From contig NC_092270.1 of NCBI RefSeq assembly GCF_036320965.1, positions 18,110,940 to 18,174,939 on the forward strand: DNA of 64,000 nucleotides. Direction: 5' to 3'. This stretch comes from Panulirus ornatus (Eukaryota; Arthropoda; Malacostraca; Decapoda; Palinuridae). Positions 33,010-45,871 of the stretch are shown here, one piece after another. The notes under the pieces are model-generated. The model had not been told where the DNA came from and did not search any database. It saw only the letters and a program-made list of their open reading frames with translations. Every line of letters starts with the position of its first letter. Position 1 is the stretch's first letter. The translations under genes were made by a program, and so were the position numbers.

Positions 33010-34565
33010 GATGCATAGATCCTTTTAATCTTGCAAGGTAGGAATTTTCCCTTAGTCCCTCCACTTAAGACACAGATTCTTTTCGTCAGTCTTTTTACAC
33101 TGTTTCTCTTCATATGTCTGAACTATTTCAGCCCAAAGGTTGGCCCTGTCGGTGAGACTGCACTTGCATACACACCTCTCTGATCAGCACTTCCCTTCCT
33201 TACACAGTCAACCTGCCTCATGCCACTTATTGTCTGCAAGCATTTCATTGCAAATATGTTTGTTCTCTTCCTTTTGTATCAAGGCTCAGGTTTCTCATCC
33301 AGTCATTGCTGTGAGGACTATTATACCTTCAAACATAATTGCCTCTGACCTTTCCTCCTGCATGCTACATAATGCACCAAGGACCTACCCCCCTTTCTTC
33401 TACCATGTGACTCAATCTGCTCCCAATGTTTCCTCTGCTACTACATCCATTTCCAGCTACCAAAAACACCCCACTTCTTACGAGTTCACTTCAGTCTAAT
33501 TTGCACTCAAATTATACTCTTTTACATCACTCTTATTCATACTTACTCTCATATTTCTCCTCTTACACTGCCTCAGACTCTGTCACCAGTTTCTGAAGTT
33601 TCTTGATAAGCAAACAGCATCTGTTTCACCTTTTATGTTCACCTTACCACCAACCCAGCATTTGGTAGACCCACTCCTCACTCTCTGACCCTCATATTTA
33701 CATATTCACCACCCCTTCCAGTAACAGATTAGGCAAATGAGTTGATATTGTACATTCTTGATGCAGACCCACCTTCAGTGAGAGCCATACACTCTCATTC
33801 CTTCCTACTTGTACACATACCATCATCTCCCAGTAAAAGTTCAACACTGCATTTAGTAGTTTTTCATTTACTGCATATATATGAAGCTTTTACTAGAAGT
33901 CCTCTTTGCCAATCTTATCCTTTCTACAGGTCTGTAAGTGCCAAATACAGTTTATTCTAACCCTTACCATTGATATTCATCAAAGCAAACACTTCCACAT
34001 AATCATTACTTTTGAAGCCTCAATGTGTTTTTCCAGTCGGATGTTTTATGTATAATTGCCACCACCCTCTCAGTTGGCACCTAACCAGACATATCTCTCT
34101 GTCTCATGTATTCACTCAGAATCCCATTTCCTTTGTATGAAGGCACTGTGCATGCATTCTACCAGTCCTCTGGCATCTCATCATGGGCCATACAGATGTT
34201 GAACAACCTGGCTAACCAGTCAATAGTACTGTCATCCCCTTCTTAAACTCATTTGTGATCTCCTCTCCTGGTACTTGCCACATTTCATCTTGTTTAAAAC
34301 TTTCAGTACTTCCTAACTTTTTATCATATCATTTGCCATAGCTTTGTTGCTCCACTTGCCATCATTCCAAAAACACCACATTCACCACCCTGTTACCTTA
34401 CACGTTAAGCAGTCCCTCAAAATACTCACTCCATTTCCTTTCCACCTCTTCTCCACCAGGTACCACTTTCCTACCCATTATTCTCATGGTTGTCCCAATT
34501 TGGTCGTGTTTTCTTCACACTATTCACCTTCCAAATCATTATCATTCTCTTCAAAAATACTTGTT
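33010..34565 (-). mobile_element. RT-A, very old copy A10
   Basis: Minus strand, with many stops. It aligns by eye to the family from the C-terminal coding region (33020) through the GCTGTGAGGACTATTATACC thumb block (33310), the palm (33580-33790) and YKGK-type motifs (34130-34160) to the LINE linker near 34550. The palm active site is not clearly preserved. Confidence 0.65.
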
Positions 34566-34945
34566 TAAAAGATGATTTATCACCCTGATTATTAGACCTT
34601 ATCATAATGGAGAACAGATGCTAGCTCACGTAGCAGTTAGAATATACTTTTTTGGTGTGAATGTTCTTTCTATGATACATTTAGGATCAGGAAGACTGCA
34701 ATCCCTCTAGCAACCCTTTACCAGTTACCTAGTGCTGTGTTACAGATGATAAAGATAATGTATCTGGGACCTGGCATCTTTCGAAGCTAGATAATGGTCA
34801 TTGATTGTGCAATTTTCCTGCACAATCCAAACTATTAAGAGAGGACAGTATTATGGAGGCAGAAACTAACCATAAGATGAAATATGCTTTTTGTACCTCT
34901 TAGATTCTTCAGTTTTTGCTTTTACATGAGCGTGTCATAAGCATA
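34566..34945. other. Unique sequence
   Basis: No feature recognised. Confidence 0.35.
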
Positions 34946-35045
34946 TATGTTTGAGGACAATATGTGGTGTGAGGTAGTTTGATGGAGTAAGTAATGTAAG
35001 GATAAGAGAGATGTATGGAAATAGTGTGGTTGAGAGAGCAGAAGA

Positions 35046-35047
<2 letters not shown>
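34946..35047 (+). mobile_element. RT-A internal fragment A11
   Basis: Encodes the region of LRTxCGVR-F-RVSNVRVREMCG and ends in AGAGAGCAGAAGAGGATATA, where a TA array begins. It has neither a 3' nor a 5' end of the element. Confidence 0.8.

Positions 35048-35133
<86 letters not shown>
35048..35133. repeat. (TA)n microsatellite
   Basis: About 43 TA repeats between A11 and A12. Confidence 0.97.
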
Positions 35134-35137
<4 letters not shown>

Positions 35138-35470
35138 TCATATTTTTATACTTTGTCACTGTCTCGCGTTAGCGAGGTAGCACAAGGAAACAGACGAAAG
35201 AATGACCCAACCCACCCACATGTACATGTATATTCATAAACGCCTCACACGCAAATATACGTACCTATACATTTCAATGTATACATACACAGACATATAC
35301 ATTTATACACTATATACACATACACATATTCATACATGCTGCCATCATCTGTTCCCGCTTCCACCCCGCCACACATGAAATGGCACCCCCCTCCCCCTGC
35401 ATGCATGCGAGGTAGCACTAGAAAGGGACAACAAGGCCACATTCATTCATATTTAGTCTCTAGCTGTCAA
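35134..35470 (-). mobile_element. RT-A 3'-UTR copy A12
   Basis: Minus strand. The tail complement is TTATACTTTGTCACTGTCTC. The long-form 3' UTR runs to TTTAGTCTCTAGCTGTCA, where it is cut. Confidence 0.85.
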
Positions 35471-35955
35471 AGATAAAGAAAGGCCACATAATTTTGGAAG
35501 CCATATGTCTCTGCTAGTGCAGTTATGATGGGAATGCATTAAAAGTAATCAATTATATAACATTACTGGTTGTCAGATTTATACAGAACATCAAAAGACG
35601 GTTTCCATCCTTGTGTATCAGTTGTGAATGATTTATCAATGCCTGAATGGGAGGCTTAGGATCAACATATGAAACATTAAGTAAAGAATTCTTTGCATTA
35701 AATTGTATTGATTTTGAAGTTGGCAAAGATCCACTTTCCAGTTATGCATAACATCATTTTTTGTGTTTAACAAGGCCTTTTGGATCTGAATTGTAATTTG
35801 ATGCAGGTGTTGGGTGTATTGAATATGTGTATGTTGTAATTTTTTCATTACATGAACAATTTTCATTATTGTAGGAGGTATTTCAATGATGTGTATTGCA
35901 TGGTGGACTTTTTTGAAAACCCAGTCATTTCAGACTTTGATATACCATATGAGTT

Positions 35956-35958
<3 letters not shown>
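35471..35958. other. Unique sequence
   Basis: No feature recognised. Confidence 0.35.
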
Positions 35959-36037
<79 letters not shown>

Positions 36038-36060
36038 AATATATATATATATATATATAT
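35959..36060. repeat. (TA)n microsatellite
   Basis: TA array interrupted once by GCAA (36035-36038). It borders the tail side of SINE S2. Confidence 0.95.
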
Positions 36061-36291
36061 TTTTTTTTTTTTCATACTATTCGCTATTTCCCGCGATAGC
36101 GAGGTAGCGTTAAGAACAGAGGACTGGGCCTTTGAGGGAATATCCTCACCTGGACCTCTTCTCTGTTCCTTCTTTTGGAAAATTAAAAAAAACGAGGGGG
36201 GAGGATTTCCAGCCCCCCGCTCCCTCCCCTTTTAGTCGCCTTCTACAACATGTAGGGAATATGTGGGAAGTATTCTTTCTCCCCTATCCCC

Positions 36292-36297
<6 letters not shown>
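36061..36297 (-). mobile_element. SINE-like repeat S2 (full length)
   Basis: The plus strand is the complement of the SINE sense strand: a T-run, then CATACTATTCGC (tail end), the hairpin block GCGATAGCGAGGTAGCG, GAACAGAGGACTGGGCC, TTGGAAAATTAAAAAAAACG, the GGGGAGGATTTCCAGCCCCC head block, and AGTCGCCTTCTAC to CCCCAGGGATA. Both ends abut TA arrays. Confidence 0.85.

Positions 36298-36370
<73 letters not shown>
36298..36370. repeat. (TA)n microsatellite
   Basis: Lies between the head of S2 and the tail of S3. Confidence 0.97.
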
Positions 36371-36386
<16 letters not shown>

Positions 36387-36470
36387 CAAACTATTCGCCA
36401 TTTCCTGCGTTAGCGAGGTAGCGTTAAGAACAGAGGACTGGGAAGTATTCTTAATCCCCTATCCCCAGGG

Positions 36471-36473
<3 letters not shown>
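36371..36473 (-). mobile_element. SINE-like repeat S3 (internal deletion)
   Basis: The tail block (AACTATTCGCCATTTCC to GAGGACTGGG) joins directly to the last 35 bases of the head (AAGTATTC to CAGGGATA). About 135 bases are missing, with GGG shared at the junction. Confidence 0.85.

Positions 36474-36538
<65 letters not shown>
36474..36538. repeat. (TA)n microsatellite
   Basis: Borders the head of S3. Confidence 0.97.
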
Positions 36539-36540
<2 letters not shown>

Positions 36541-37326
36541 TACATTGATCACAGAGTTGCAGATATGTGCACCATGTGATGAATTCATTTCTATAGATGA
36601 ATTTCATAAAATTGTGAATATCTTAATGAACTAGTGATATTTGTTTTAGACATTTACCAGTTGCTTATATATAAAGGCAAGAATTGAGCTTGTTTTTGTT
36701 TAGAAAAGTAGTCTTAGGTGACTATATTTTTTGACAGTCTTTAAAGCAATCATGGTATCTCCTGTCCTTGTCATGAAATCTTTGATTAAATGACCATATA
36801 AACAGAAGTGGTATTTTTAGAGATTTCAGTTAGGTTCAATGCAATATTTTGAGTAAATCGTTTAAGTACACTTACAAACCGTGTTAAGATTAGATTTGGC
36901 ATTGACAGGTAGGAGGTCATGAGAAATATTTTGCTTTTCTTTTGTTACATTGTAAGACATTAAGTGTGGGGTTTACTCCAGCTGCCCTTCTGAGGAGGGA
37001 GAGATCTTGATGCAGTTTCAGAGTGTTGTGATACTTAGCTTTATGACAATGGAAAATTACACTAATTTTGTGAATTTTCTTTTAGAAAATATATGGAAGA
37101 TTAGGCATCAATTAGTTTCCTCATCCTTAGAAGCACAAAACTTAATACTGGTTTACTTAACTAGAACTGTGGTTTTAGCCTTCCTTCTGGCTAATATCTT
37201 ACCTTGACAGCAAGTGTGATTCTTGATATTTTTGACTTCTTATACTTGATTGATCACAGCTTTTTAGTGTTATATCCTGCTTCTAACCACCAAGTGAAGC
37301 TGATCAATTATTTTTGATAAGTTTAA
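36539..37326. other. Unique sequence
   Basis: No feature recognised. Confidence 0.35.
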
Positions 37327-37560
37327 TTTTTTTTTTTTTTATAAACTATCCGCCATTTCCCGCATTAGCGAGGTAGCATTAAGAACAGAGGACTGGGCCT
37401 TTGTGGAATATCCTCATCTGGCCCCCCTCTGTTCCTTCTTTTGGAAAATTAAAAAAAAGAAAAAAAACTAAAGGGGAGGATTTCCAGCCTCCTGCTCCCT
37501 CCCCTTTTAGTCGCCTTCTACGACACGCAGGGAATACGTGGGAAGTATTCTTCATCCCCT
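37327..37560 (-). mobile_element. SINE-like repeat S4
   Basis: Complete except that the head stops at TTCATCCCC and lacks the terminal CCCAGGGATA. It is the only copy in the window that is not next to a TA array. The tail side is a run of T (A-tail of the sense strand) after AAGTTTAA. Confidence 0.85.
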
Positions 37561-39234
37561 TACTTTGTTAAATATTTTCCAAGCCTTTGCCTGGAATGGA
37601 CCCTTGCCTCTAGATGCTCCCTCTGTCCATACAGTGGTGTAAAACACTATCTGTAAGAGTCTCGTACATCAATTTCCATCCTTATAGCAGCAAGGGAGAC
37701 ATACAGAGTATTTATGTTTTGGCTACTGGATTTTAGCCTGTTGTAATGACAGAAATTTAGATCCTACAAACCTGCAAAACTTGCATTTTTAGGCAGGTTT
37801 TTTCATTTCTCCAATACTTGTATGTTATTTTTCTTTGTCCTTAATTCTGTATCTCTTTGACCCTTTTTATATTTCATTTAGTGCTGGGTCATGATAAGGA
37901 CTTTTGTCTTTGAGTGAAGTTTTGGACATAAAAGCAAATTATATACCAGAGAGTACTTAATGTGGTTCGAGTAAAATTCAAGTAATGTACTACCTCCATG
38001 CAGTGTTAGAAATGACCTTTAAGTATAAAAAGAGTAGGATTAGGAAATGAAAGAGAGGTGGAGGATGGTAGCAAAACAGATTTGATGAGAAACCTTAAGA
38101 GCCAAGTAATTGAAATACATTTTGAATACGGTCAAAGTAGACACATCTCTCTGAGAAGGCACAAAAGGATATACTTCCTGTGAAGTCATCACTGCTCCTA
38201 CAGATGGAAGTCTCTAAATGAATGTAACGAGTATGTACTACCTTTTGTATGCCATCCTGGTGTAATCCCTTATGCCAAAAAGTCATAAAATTAACAAGAA
38301 TTTATTCAATATTTGTGCCTAAAATTCTGATATAACAATTGCTTTGGTCATCAAAGCACTTCAAAGTGTTTTTTCCATAATGTTGACTGCTTATATCCAC
38401 AGTAAAAATTTTTGCAAATGCAGCACGATATAATAAAAGAATTTTTTTTTAATAGTTTCAGGATGTATAACTATTTTTTTATTCCATTTCTTATGTGGAC
38501 TCAGCTGGAAACTGGTAATTTTACTGATATTTGGATTGTCCAAGTTGCTAATGCTTGCCTTTACGTAGTATTTTACTATATGTGAGTGAAGTTCATAAGA
38601 TAACGCAAGAGTTTGATATATTGCCCATCTCTTGCCACATACATGGGTCCAAGTAAAGTAAAACTTTTTCATGGGCTGATGATTGATTGGACACATGTTG
38701 CTGAATTCGTAAGAGTTACAGCTAGTGTAACATTGACGGTATCTGTAGAGACACCATAACTGGTGAGCTCGAGTACTGCTTTTTTTTTTTTAGCCTTAAC
38801 AAGCCACTGGCAGAGGGCAACTCTGCCTGGTGCAGTGTTTTCAGACACCACTTATTTCTTCCTGAATTTGGTAGTTATTAGTATGTTTGAGAAAGATGCG
38901 CTGTAGTCTAGTAAGTAGCAGTTTCCCCCAAGTTTAGTCCTCTTTTTGGTTTCTGGTGTGGCAATAGTGTAGTGTCTTCAGTCTTTGGGGGAGACACATT
39001 AGTAATGATTCCTCTCAACAATTGTTATTAGTGCTTTATATGAACTTGCATACTAGGGAAGGATAGAAGACATTGAAGAAAAGGATCAGAAACATTGACA
39101 AGTAATGGAAGCACATAGGAGAGAGCAAAAATGAGAGGAGAGATTGTAGTCAGTGGCATGGAAAGGAATTCAAAAGCATTATTCTCTTGTGAACAAAGTT
39201 GATAACAGAAAAGCAAAAATTGGGCCATTTAACC
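37561..39234. other. Unique sequence
   Basis: Only short unrecognised frames are present. The frame at 38391-38696 (101 codons, minus) shows no family. Confidence 0.35.
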
Positions 39235-39870
39235 TCATTAGGACAATTGATTTTTGGTCTCCCTCCAGTGAGCAAAAAACTAATTTTTTTCATGAATAGT
39301 TGCACAAGAAATTCAAATCATTATTTTCTTTATATGAATTTAGGCAACCATTCATAATTTAGTAAAAAATTCATCAGTTTAGTCGGTCCTTAATGAGCAA
39401 ATTTTTTTCCCCGTCAGGACACTTTTTTGCTATGGCCACCCCATTGAGGAAGTTTCTGAAAGAAACAGGCATAAGAGATATAGATAGATCATCTTGTGCA
39501 CCAAGAACTATCAGAACCATTATTTTTCATGTGAAGTATTAGCTAAGTATTTCTAGTTTAACATTATATTGTACTAGATTGGCCAATCCTAAGTATGAGG
39601 CTTGGGTGCTACAGGTGGTAGGGGTGGGTGCCACATTTGTGGCGAGTCATGAGAGAAGGTATGGAATCATTCAACGTAGTCACCAGTGGGTTACTGAAGC
39701 CTCCAGGTAGCTTTAATAACTCATTCTTTGTTGGGTTGCCATATGTGGCCAGCCAGCAAAGCCTAAAATACCAGATTGACACCAGTAGCTCCCTACTGTA
39801 TGTGCACCCGTAGACTTTTAGGGTTGAGGTTAAAGAGAAGTATGAAAATGATCTCAAGAAAATATGCATG
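39235..39870 (+). repeat. RT-B-associated repeat, copy 2
   Basis: Holds the GCTATGGCCACCCCATTGAGG and GAGATATAGATAGATC module (39430-39490), then GATTGGCCAATCCTAAGTATG and the GCCACATTTGTGGCGAGTC block. It parallels 29866-30400 and 31195-31260. The order of modules differs between the two loci. Confidence 0.5.
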
Positions 39871-39924
39871 ATTATATCAGATCACTATAAGTCAGTAAAG
39901 TGCATGTTAATTGAGGATAACAGC

Positions 39925-40010
39925 AGTTCTAAACAAGCAGCACTTGTGGTGAGCACTATGCAGTAGCTCTGCCTCATGGCAATATATTTTCATAATCACT
40001 CATAGTTAGC
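39925..40010 (+). mobile_element. RT-B 3'-tail fragment
   Basis: AAACAAGCAGCACTTGTGG, then GAGCACTATGCAGTAGCTCTG, as at 30950 and 43437. Confidence 0.55.
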
Positions 40011-40084
40011 ATGAGTGTGTGTCTCTCTCTCTCTCTCTATGTAGGTAGACTAAGAATATGGATCTGTGTGAATATAACAAACAG

Positions 40085-40975
40085 AAAATTCAAAGCACTT
40101 AGCAAATAGAACTATGTTAGATGAGGATGATGTTTTATCGGGAGTTCCATAGAAAATAGTATTAACCTTTACACTGTTTGTAATGATGATGTGCGATGGA
40201 CATTGAAGTAAAGGAAGTTAAACCAAAGCACCTGCTCAGCAGGTGACGCTAAAGTAAAATATTCATGAGATATAACAAAAGAAGAGTACAAGAAGACTTA
40301 AATGTAATATGTCACTGGGCAGTGGGGAATCTGATTTTGTTTGGTGAAAAAAAAATTTGAACAACTAAAGTCATGAAAGCTCAGCAAAATATTGGGAATA
40401 TCATATAAGGAAAAGATTTCAGTATTGATGTGAAAGTTGAAGATATATAATGATCACAAATAGAAAGCTGCAAGTCAGAGATCACATTTGGAAAACCTTT
40501 CCAGTGCATCAGGTAAAGATTGGAATGATGATATGAGAATTTTTACCAAAGCCAACAGAAAGCTGATGTTGAAAATGTTCAGTACATAACAAAATTGGAC
40601 ACTGCTGTGCTGTATGGTATGAAAGTGGAAGACTTCAGAAACCTCACAAACAAGACCAAGGCTGAAAGAACTTGAAACTAGATAGCATAGCAGGAAGTAG
40701 AGAGAATTAGAAAAATCCTCACAACTAAGAAGAAATGGAAAGATAAAACTTTTAAGCAGACATCATAAAGGTACCTTACAGTGATTAACAAGGCCTAGCA
40801 AAAAAGGTGTTGAGACCATTCATTGTTTTGCAAAGCTGATAAGACAAATGATTAAAAAAAGTTATTAGCTAAGTTCAACTGTGTTAATATGTATAACTGT
40901 AGAGAATAACAGTATTACTAAGCCCTGCCATGAGGCAAACTCATTGGTAGGTGCTCCAATGAACAGCACAGATAT
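40085..40975 (+). pseudogene. RT-B retrotransposon remnant (palm to 3' tail)
   Basis: Contains a decayed palm (VLSGVP-stop-KIVLTFTLFVMMMCD near 40125, a motif B equivalent), later thumb-like pieces, and the 3' tail AAGCCCTGCCATGAGGCAAAC at about 40920. Many stops and frameshifts are present. Confidence 0.6.
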
Positions 40976-41079
40976 TAATATAAGCAGAGAGATCAGCATA
41001 TATATTCACACCCAGGAAGAACAAGGAGAGATGAGGTTGAAAGACATAGAAATGGGAGTATTGAAATATCAAAATGATT

Positions 41080-43600
41080 AGGGACAGACAAGTAAATATG
41101 AATGAAATGTTGGACACAGCCGGAGACAAAACCAAATAGGTCTATGGACAAGCAAGTCAAAAAAAAATAGTGGAGAACATGAAAGTATATTAAGGGAAAG
41201 ATGGATAATGGAACAAATTATTCAGTAACTTGACTTAATGATACAAATGATTTCTTGGGAGAAAAAACAAGCAAAACATCAAATAAGTAAAGGGTAAATA
41301 ATAGCAGATATAAGAACAAGAATCTGAGAACGATATGTGACATTGAAAACATACAACTTTAATGCAATAAATGTACATAATAGGCTAGGAAGAAATTAGA
41401 AAATGCATCAACCAATAAGAATTGTGAATTAGTTGGTTTATAACTCAAAGCAAAATGTGATAAAATTCTGACTTGTAGACCTCCCAAAACTGAGCTGGGA
41501 GAATTTAATGAAATTTAAGAAAGATATTGAAAGGTTTTAAAAAATAAATCTTATGATGTGGTCTGAAGACTTACACTTTCACTTAATGAAGAACTGGTTT
41601 TGGTTGATTATTTGAATATGGAATAGTGAATATTGGTAGGAGTCCCCAAAGGGAACGGACATCAGAGACATAGGTAGATAGAAGAAAGTGGTTGAAGAAA
41701 GTGAAAAAACTGGGAGTTATTCAATAGACATAAACCATTTATTGACAAGGGATACTTGTAATCTGGACTCTCTCTCCATGGGTGATATATCCCACTGTGC
41801 TCACTAATCAAAACGGTTAAACGAGAACATCAAGGAAGTAACTACAGCTGACTAGATTACAAATGTAGGTGGAAATGATTTCAAAGACAGAGGCATAAAT
41901 AAGTATGGCTGTGCTTTACACCAAACAAAAAAAGAGATGGCAAGAAGGTTTGATACCAATGAAAATAATACAGGGGTACAAGGAAATGAGCAAAGCAAAG
42001 AAAACAATGAATTAATCTAAGAGAATTGAAAAAAATTAGAGAGAAAAAGATGAAAATTGTGCTAAAAAGAAAATGCAGAAATTTTGATATTTGGGGAATC
42101 TTATGGCATGAAATAAATGTAAAGTGTAGAGAGAGTAAGCAATAGCATGGAAAAATCTAAGTAGTACTCTTATGTATGAACAAAGAAAAGGATAAAGAAA
42201 TATGATTGGATCCCTTAACATTGAAGAAACATATGGAGTATGAAAATCACCATAGGAAATGCATATAATGCTAATGGATCATTATGCAGGTTGTCACTAC
42301 AAAAAACAAACAAACAATGAGACTTTGAATATCAAACTACCATATTCAGATATTTTTGTAAGAGAGTCTTACTGTCTCTCTGGCATGTTGGTTCAACAGA
42401 AAATTACATAATAACAGTGATTAACCGTTAAAAGTAAAAGGAAACAATGGGTTCAGATAGATTACCAATAATTTTCCTGAAAATGACAAAAGGTGTCAAA
42501 AGCAAAACAAATGATATTACTCGTAAGACAGGATGGAGATGATAGCTGTAGGGTTAAAGGCTAAAGCTCATAAAATGGTTTGTGTCACGTAAAGGAGGAT
42601 TAAGCTCCTGCTTGTGTGACATAAACCTTTAAGTTTGACATCATATGTAATAAGAGGCTTTGAAAGAGTGACTTAACAAACATGTTTCAAAACACCTGAA
42701 TAATGAATGATAGGCATTTTAACAAAACTTTTCATGTACTTTTACATGGAAGGAATATAGAAATTTGACTTGACACACACTTCAGAAAACTTGAAGCACT
42801 GGCTCAGGGAATGAGGATGGATGTCGTTTTCCTTGACTTTGCTGTGGCATTTGATAAGGTAAATTACGAAAATTATTTTCAGGTAAGTACCAAAGCGAAA
42901 CATAAAAGGTAAGGTGGGAAGATGGATCAATGAGTTTTTAACATATTTCCAAGTAGTAGTAGAAAGAGTGTGATAATGTTTAACAGGTGTGCCATAAGGA
43001 ACAGTAGCTTCAATCCTGTTTATGGTTGACATAGACAGAGAGGTAAAAGTACATTTAGTAACTTGTGAAGAGAACACCACAGTTAGGATCAAATGACAGA
43101 AAAGGAAAAATTTGAGTACAATTTATAAGTGGATAGAGGAGGACTTTAATGGAATTTAATGAAGAAAACCTTAAACAAATAATTAATGGAATAATTGATG
43201 ATAAAATGGGAACATTTTACAAAGGACTAGCAGGATAAGACATTGATAGTAAAGAAAATGTAAAAGCTTGGGGTTATAATGAAGAAAAATGTGCTTTAGG
43301 GATCATACTGAAAAAGGAAGAGGTAAGTACAGAAACACTGAAAAGGAGTCGAGTTAAATGGCTAAAAATAGTTATATGTGAACCCAAGACTGACAGTTTT
43401 GTAATGTGCTTGGCAGTAAAAAAAACATAATCAAACAAGCAGCATATGCAATGAGCACTTCATATTAGCCTTGCCTTGTGGTAAAGTCTCATTGTGGTTA
43501 ATCAGTTGTGGCAAAGTATCATTGTAGGAACATGTAGCTAGGTACTTTATCTCTCATGGAAAAATCTCATTGTAAGTACTCAGTTTGGTTGGTACTCTCC
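41080..43600 (+). pseudogene. RT-B retrotransposon remnant (endonuclease region to 3' tail)
   Basis: The longest RT-B piece. An endonuclease-like part reads PKLSWENLMKFKKDIERF (~41490), then DINHLLTRDTCNLDSLS (~41730). The RT part reads LAQGMRMDVVFLDFAVAFDKVN (~42805-42865; motif A with its aspartate). A decayed palm follows. The 3' end reads AAACAAGCAGCATATGCAATG and GAGCACTTCATATTAGCC (43430-43475), followed by degenerate TCTCATTGT repeats. It is not functional. Confidence 0.55.
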
Positions 43601-45484
43601 TCCAGCACTAATGTGAGCAAAAACTAGACTATTTTTATTTTTCTATAATTTTCAGTGCAAGTTTGAATAGTTACTACTCTAGTCAAGATCTCCTTAATCA
43701 CAACTGGGAATCCGGATGTTTGAAAGTTATAAATTTGGAGTAAGTTGCATGATGACTAAGTGGATTCTGTCATGTTGACGTACTTTTAAGTCACACTTAT
43801 TACTTTGTTTGTCAGATAGATGTTAAAAGTTTTCATTGGCTGGGTTCATTGTTGACATGACATTTTGCTACTCAGAAAAGTGATTTATAAAATAAGGTAA
43901 TGTTTATTGTAAGCTGTGTATTCTTTATAGTTGCTGTTTATTTCATGTTTGACTGATGTGACACATAATAAATTATGCCTTCCATTCAAAATGAACATAA
44001 TAATTTCATGTGGCTAATCTTGAGGTTTACCTTGCAGAGGAATAACACCAAAATTAGCTCTCCATTTTTTTTTGTTCTAAATTTACATAGTAAAAAATGC
44101 TCAAAGTAAAACATAGACTTACAGTTGCCTGACTTACTATATGAATATTTTACTAAAAAAAAATTGTGAAAGCTGCTTGTGATCGAAGTACCTGAATTTT
44201 GCATCCATTGCAGGTAATAGGAGTGTGGATAAAATTCAGTGGACCAGAACCAAATGTGCTGGTTGTTCTGGAATGACTTATCTCTGTATGTATATTGATG
44301 CTCATATAATGAATATACTGTTTTTACAGTCATATTTAGTTTTTTACTATATATCTATAGATATATGAATATATATGTATTAATGATAACTTGTCATACA
44401 CTGGGAATTTTAGTGTATTCTTGACTTTTGTGGTTCATCATGTGAGTGATGAATTTTAGAAACTTTTCTCTGCTTTTTTCATTATATAAATGCTTTCATT
44501 CTCACTTGAGAAGAATAGACTGATTTTTTCGTAATACACTTGTTTTCAAGTATTTTGTATTTGTGAAATTTTATGTATGATTGTAACCCATCTTATATGC
44601 ACTGGAAACAAAAATTTTCCTAATTTAGCTGGTGCTTTTTAATCATCAATGGACAAGGTTGGTAATAAACCAAAGCACTTGAAATTTGAAAATGGATGTG
44701 AAAATATTTGTGAAGAGTGCACTTTGTGATTTTTCCTGTAAATAAACACATATTTGTAAGTATGCTGTTTTATAATCATTGTTAGTTAAATATTTTATAT
44801 AAGCAAATGATTTTTCAGTATTTGTAGTTGTGAATGTGGTGGATACAGATATCCTTTGAAATGTTTTGTGATGATTCTGAGGAAACCAGAATTGGAGTAA
44901 TCTAAAACAAATATCCTCTCCATTATGAACCACTTTCTTCTATATATCAGGGAGATGCAAAGATGCCTGGTATCTGGTGGAACTAATGGGGAGCTGTGAG
45001 AAGCAAAGGGTAGGAAAACACCCTCAAAAGATTACCCTTGCAGCTACGTCATTCCAGTAAATCTGAAATTTCAGTGAAGAAACAATACGTAAACACCAGT
45101 GTTCCAGTTATACGGTTCATTTGCGACTAGACATCATCCAGTAATACGGGTCTTTCTGTACAGTAATTATATTTTTTTCTTCATGGAGGAAAAAGATGTA
45201 TCTTTGTCAATGAAAATGATTAAAACATGTAAGAGCTGATTTTGTTTCATGTTGAAGTATTTAGATTTTTAGTTTACAGGAAAAAAAAGTATTTTTGTTA
45301 TCACAAAGTATTAAAAATATTCATAATTACCCAAAGACCTTTCTCTAAGAAAGATATCTTGTGTTACCCAGGACCATTTAAACATACTTCCTGCCCCAGT
45401 AATCCCTGCTGTCTTCATGAAATATGAAACAACCACAGCATTCAAGCACCTGGTAGTCCACTGGGTCATAAAGTGTAGTATTTA
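43601..45484. other. Unique AT-rich sequence
   Basis: Minus-strand frames at 43986-44333 (115 codons) and 44646-44933 (95 codons) are not recognised. No repeat was seen. Confidence 0.4.
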
Positions 45485-45870
45485 TTATTTTCATATTTTA
45501 TAATATTTAGTCGCTGTCTCCCATGTCAGCAAGGTAGCACAAGGAAACAGATGAAAGAATGGCCCAACCCACCCACATACACATGTATATACATAAACGC
45601 CCACACACGCACATATACATACCTATACATTTCAATGTATACATACATATACATACACAGACATATACACAGATACGCATGTACATATTCATACCTGCTG
45701 CCTTCATCCATTCCTGTCGCCGCACTTGAAAAAACACCCCACCTCCCCCGCACGCGTGCGAGGTAATGCTAGGAAAAGACAACAAAGGCCACATTCGTTC
45801 ACACTCAGTCTCTAGCCGTCATGTGTAATGCACCGAAGCCACAGCTCCCTTTCCACATCCAGGCCCCACA
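45485..45870 (-). mobile_element. RT-A 3'-UTR copy A13
   Basis: Minus strand, long-form 3' UTR. It is cut at CATCCAGGCCCCACAA, where the older copy A14 starts. Confidence 0.85.
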
Positions 45871-45871
45871 A

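Noticed and set aside
35852..36607. Frames with long YIYIYIYI stretches (also at 49679-49948, 55926-56274 and 63084-63408)
   Set aside because: These are translations of TA microsatellites joined to SINE sequence, not proteins.
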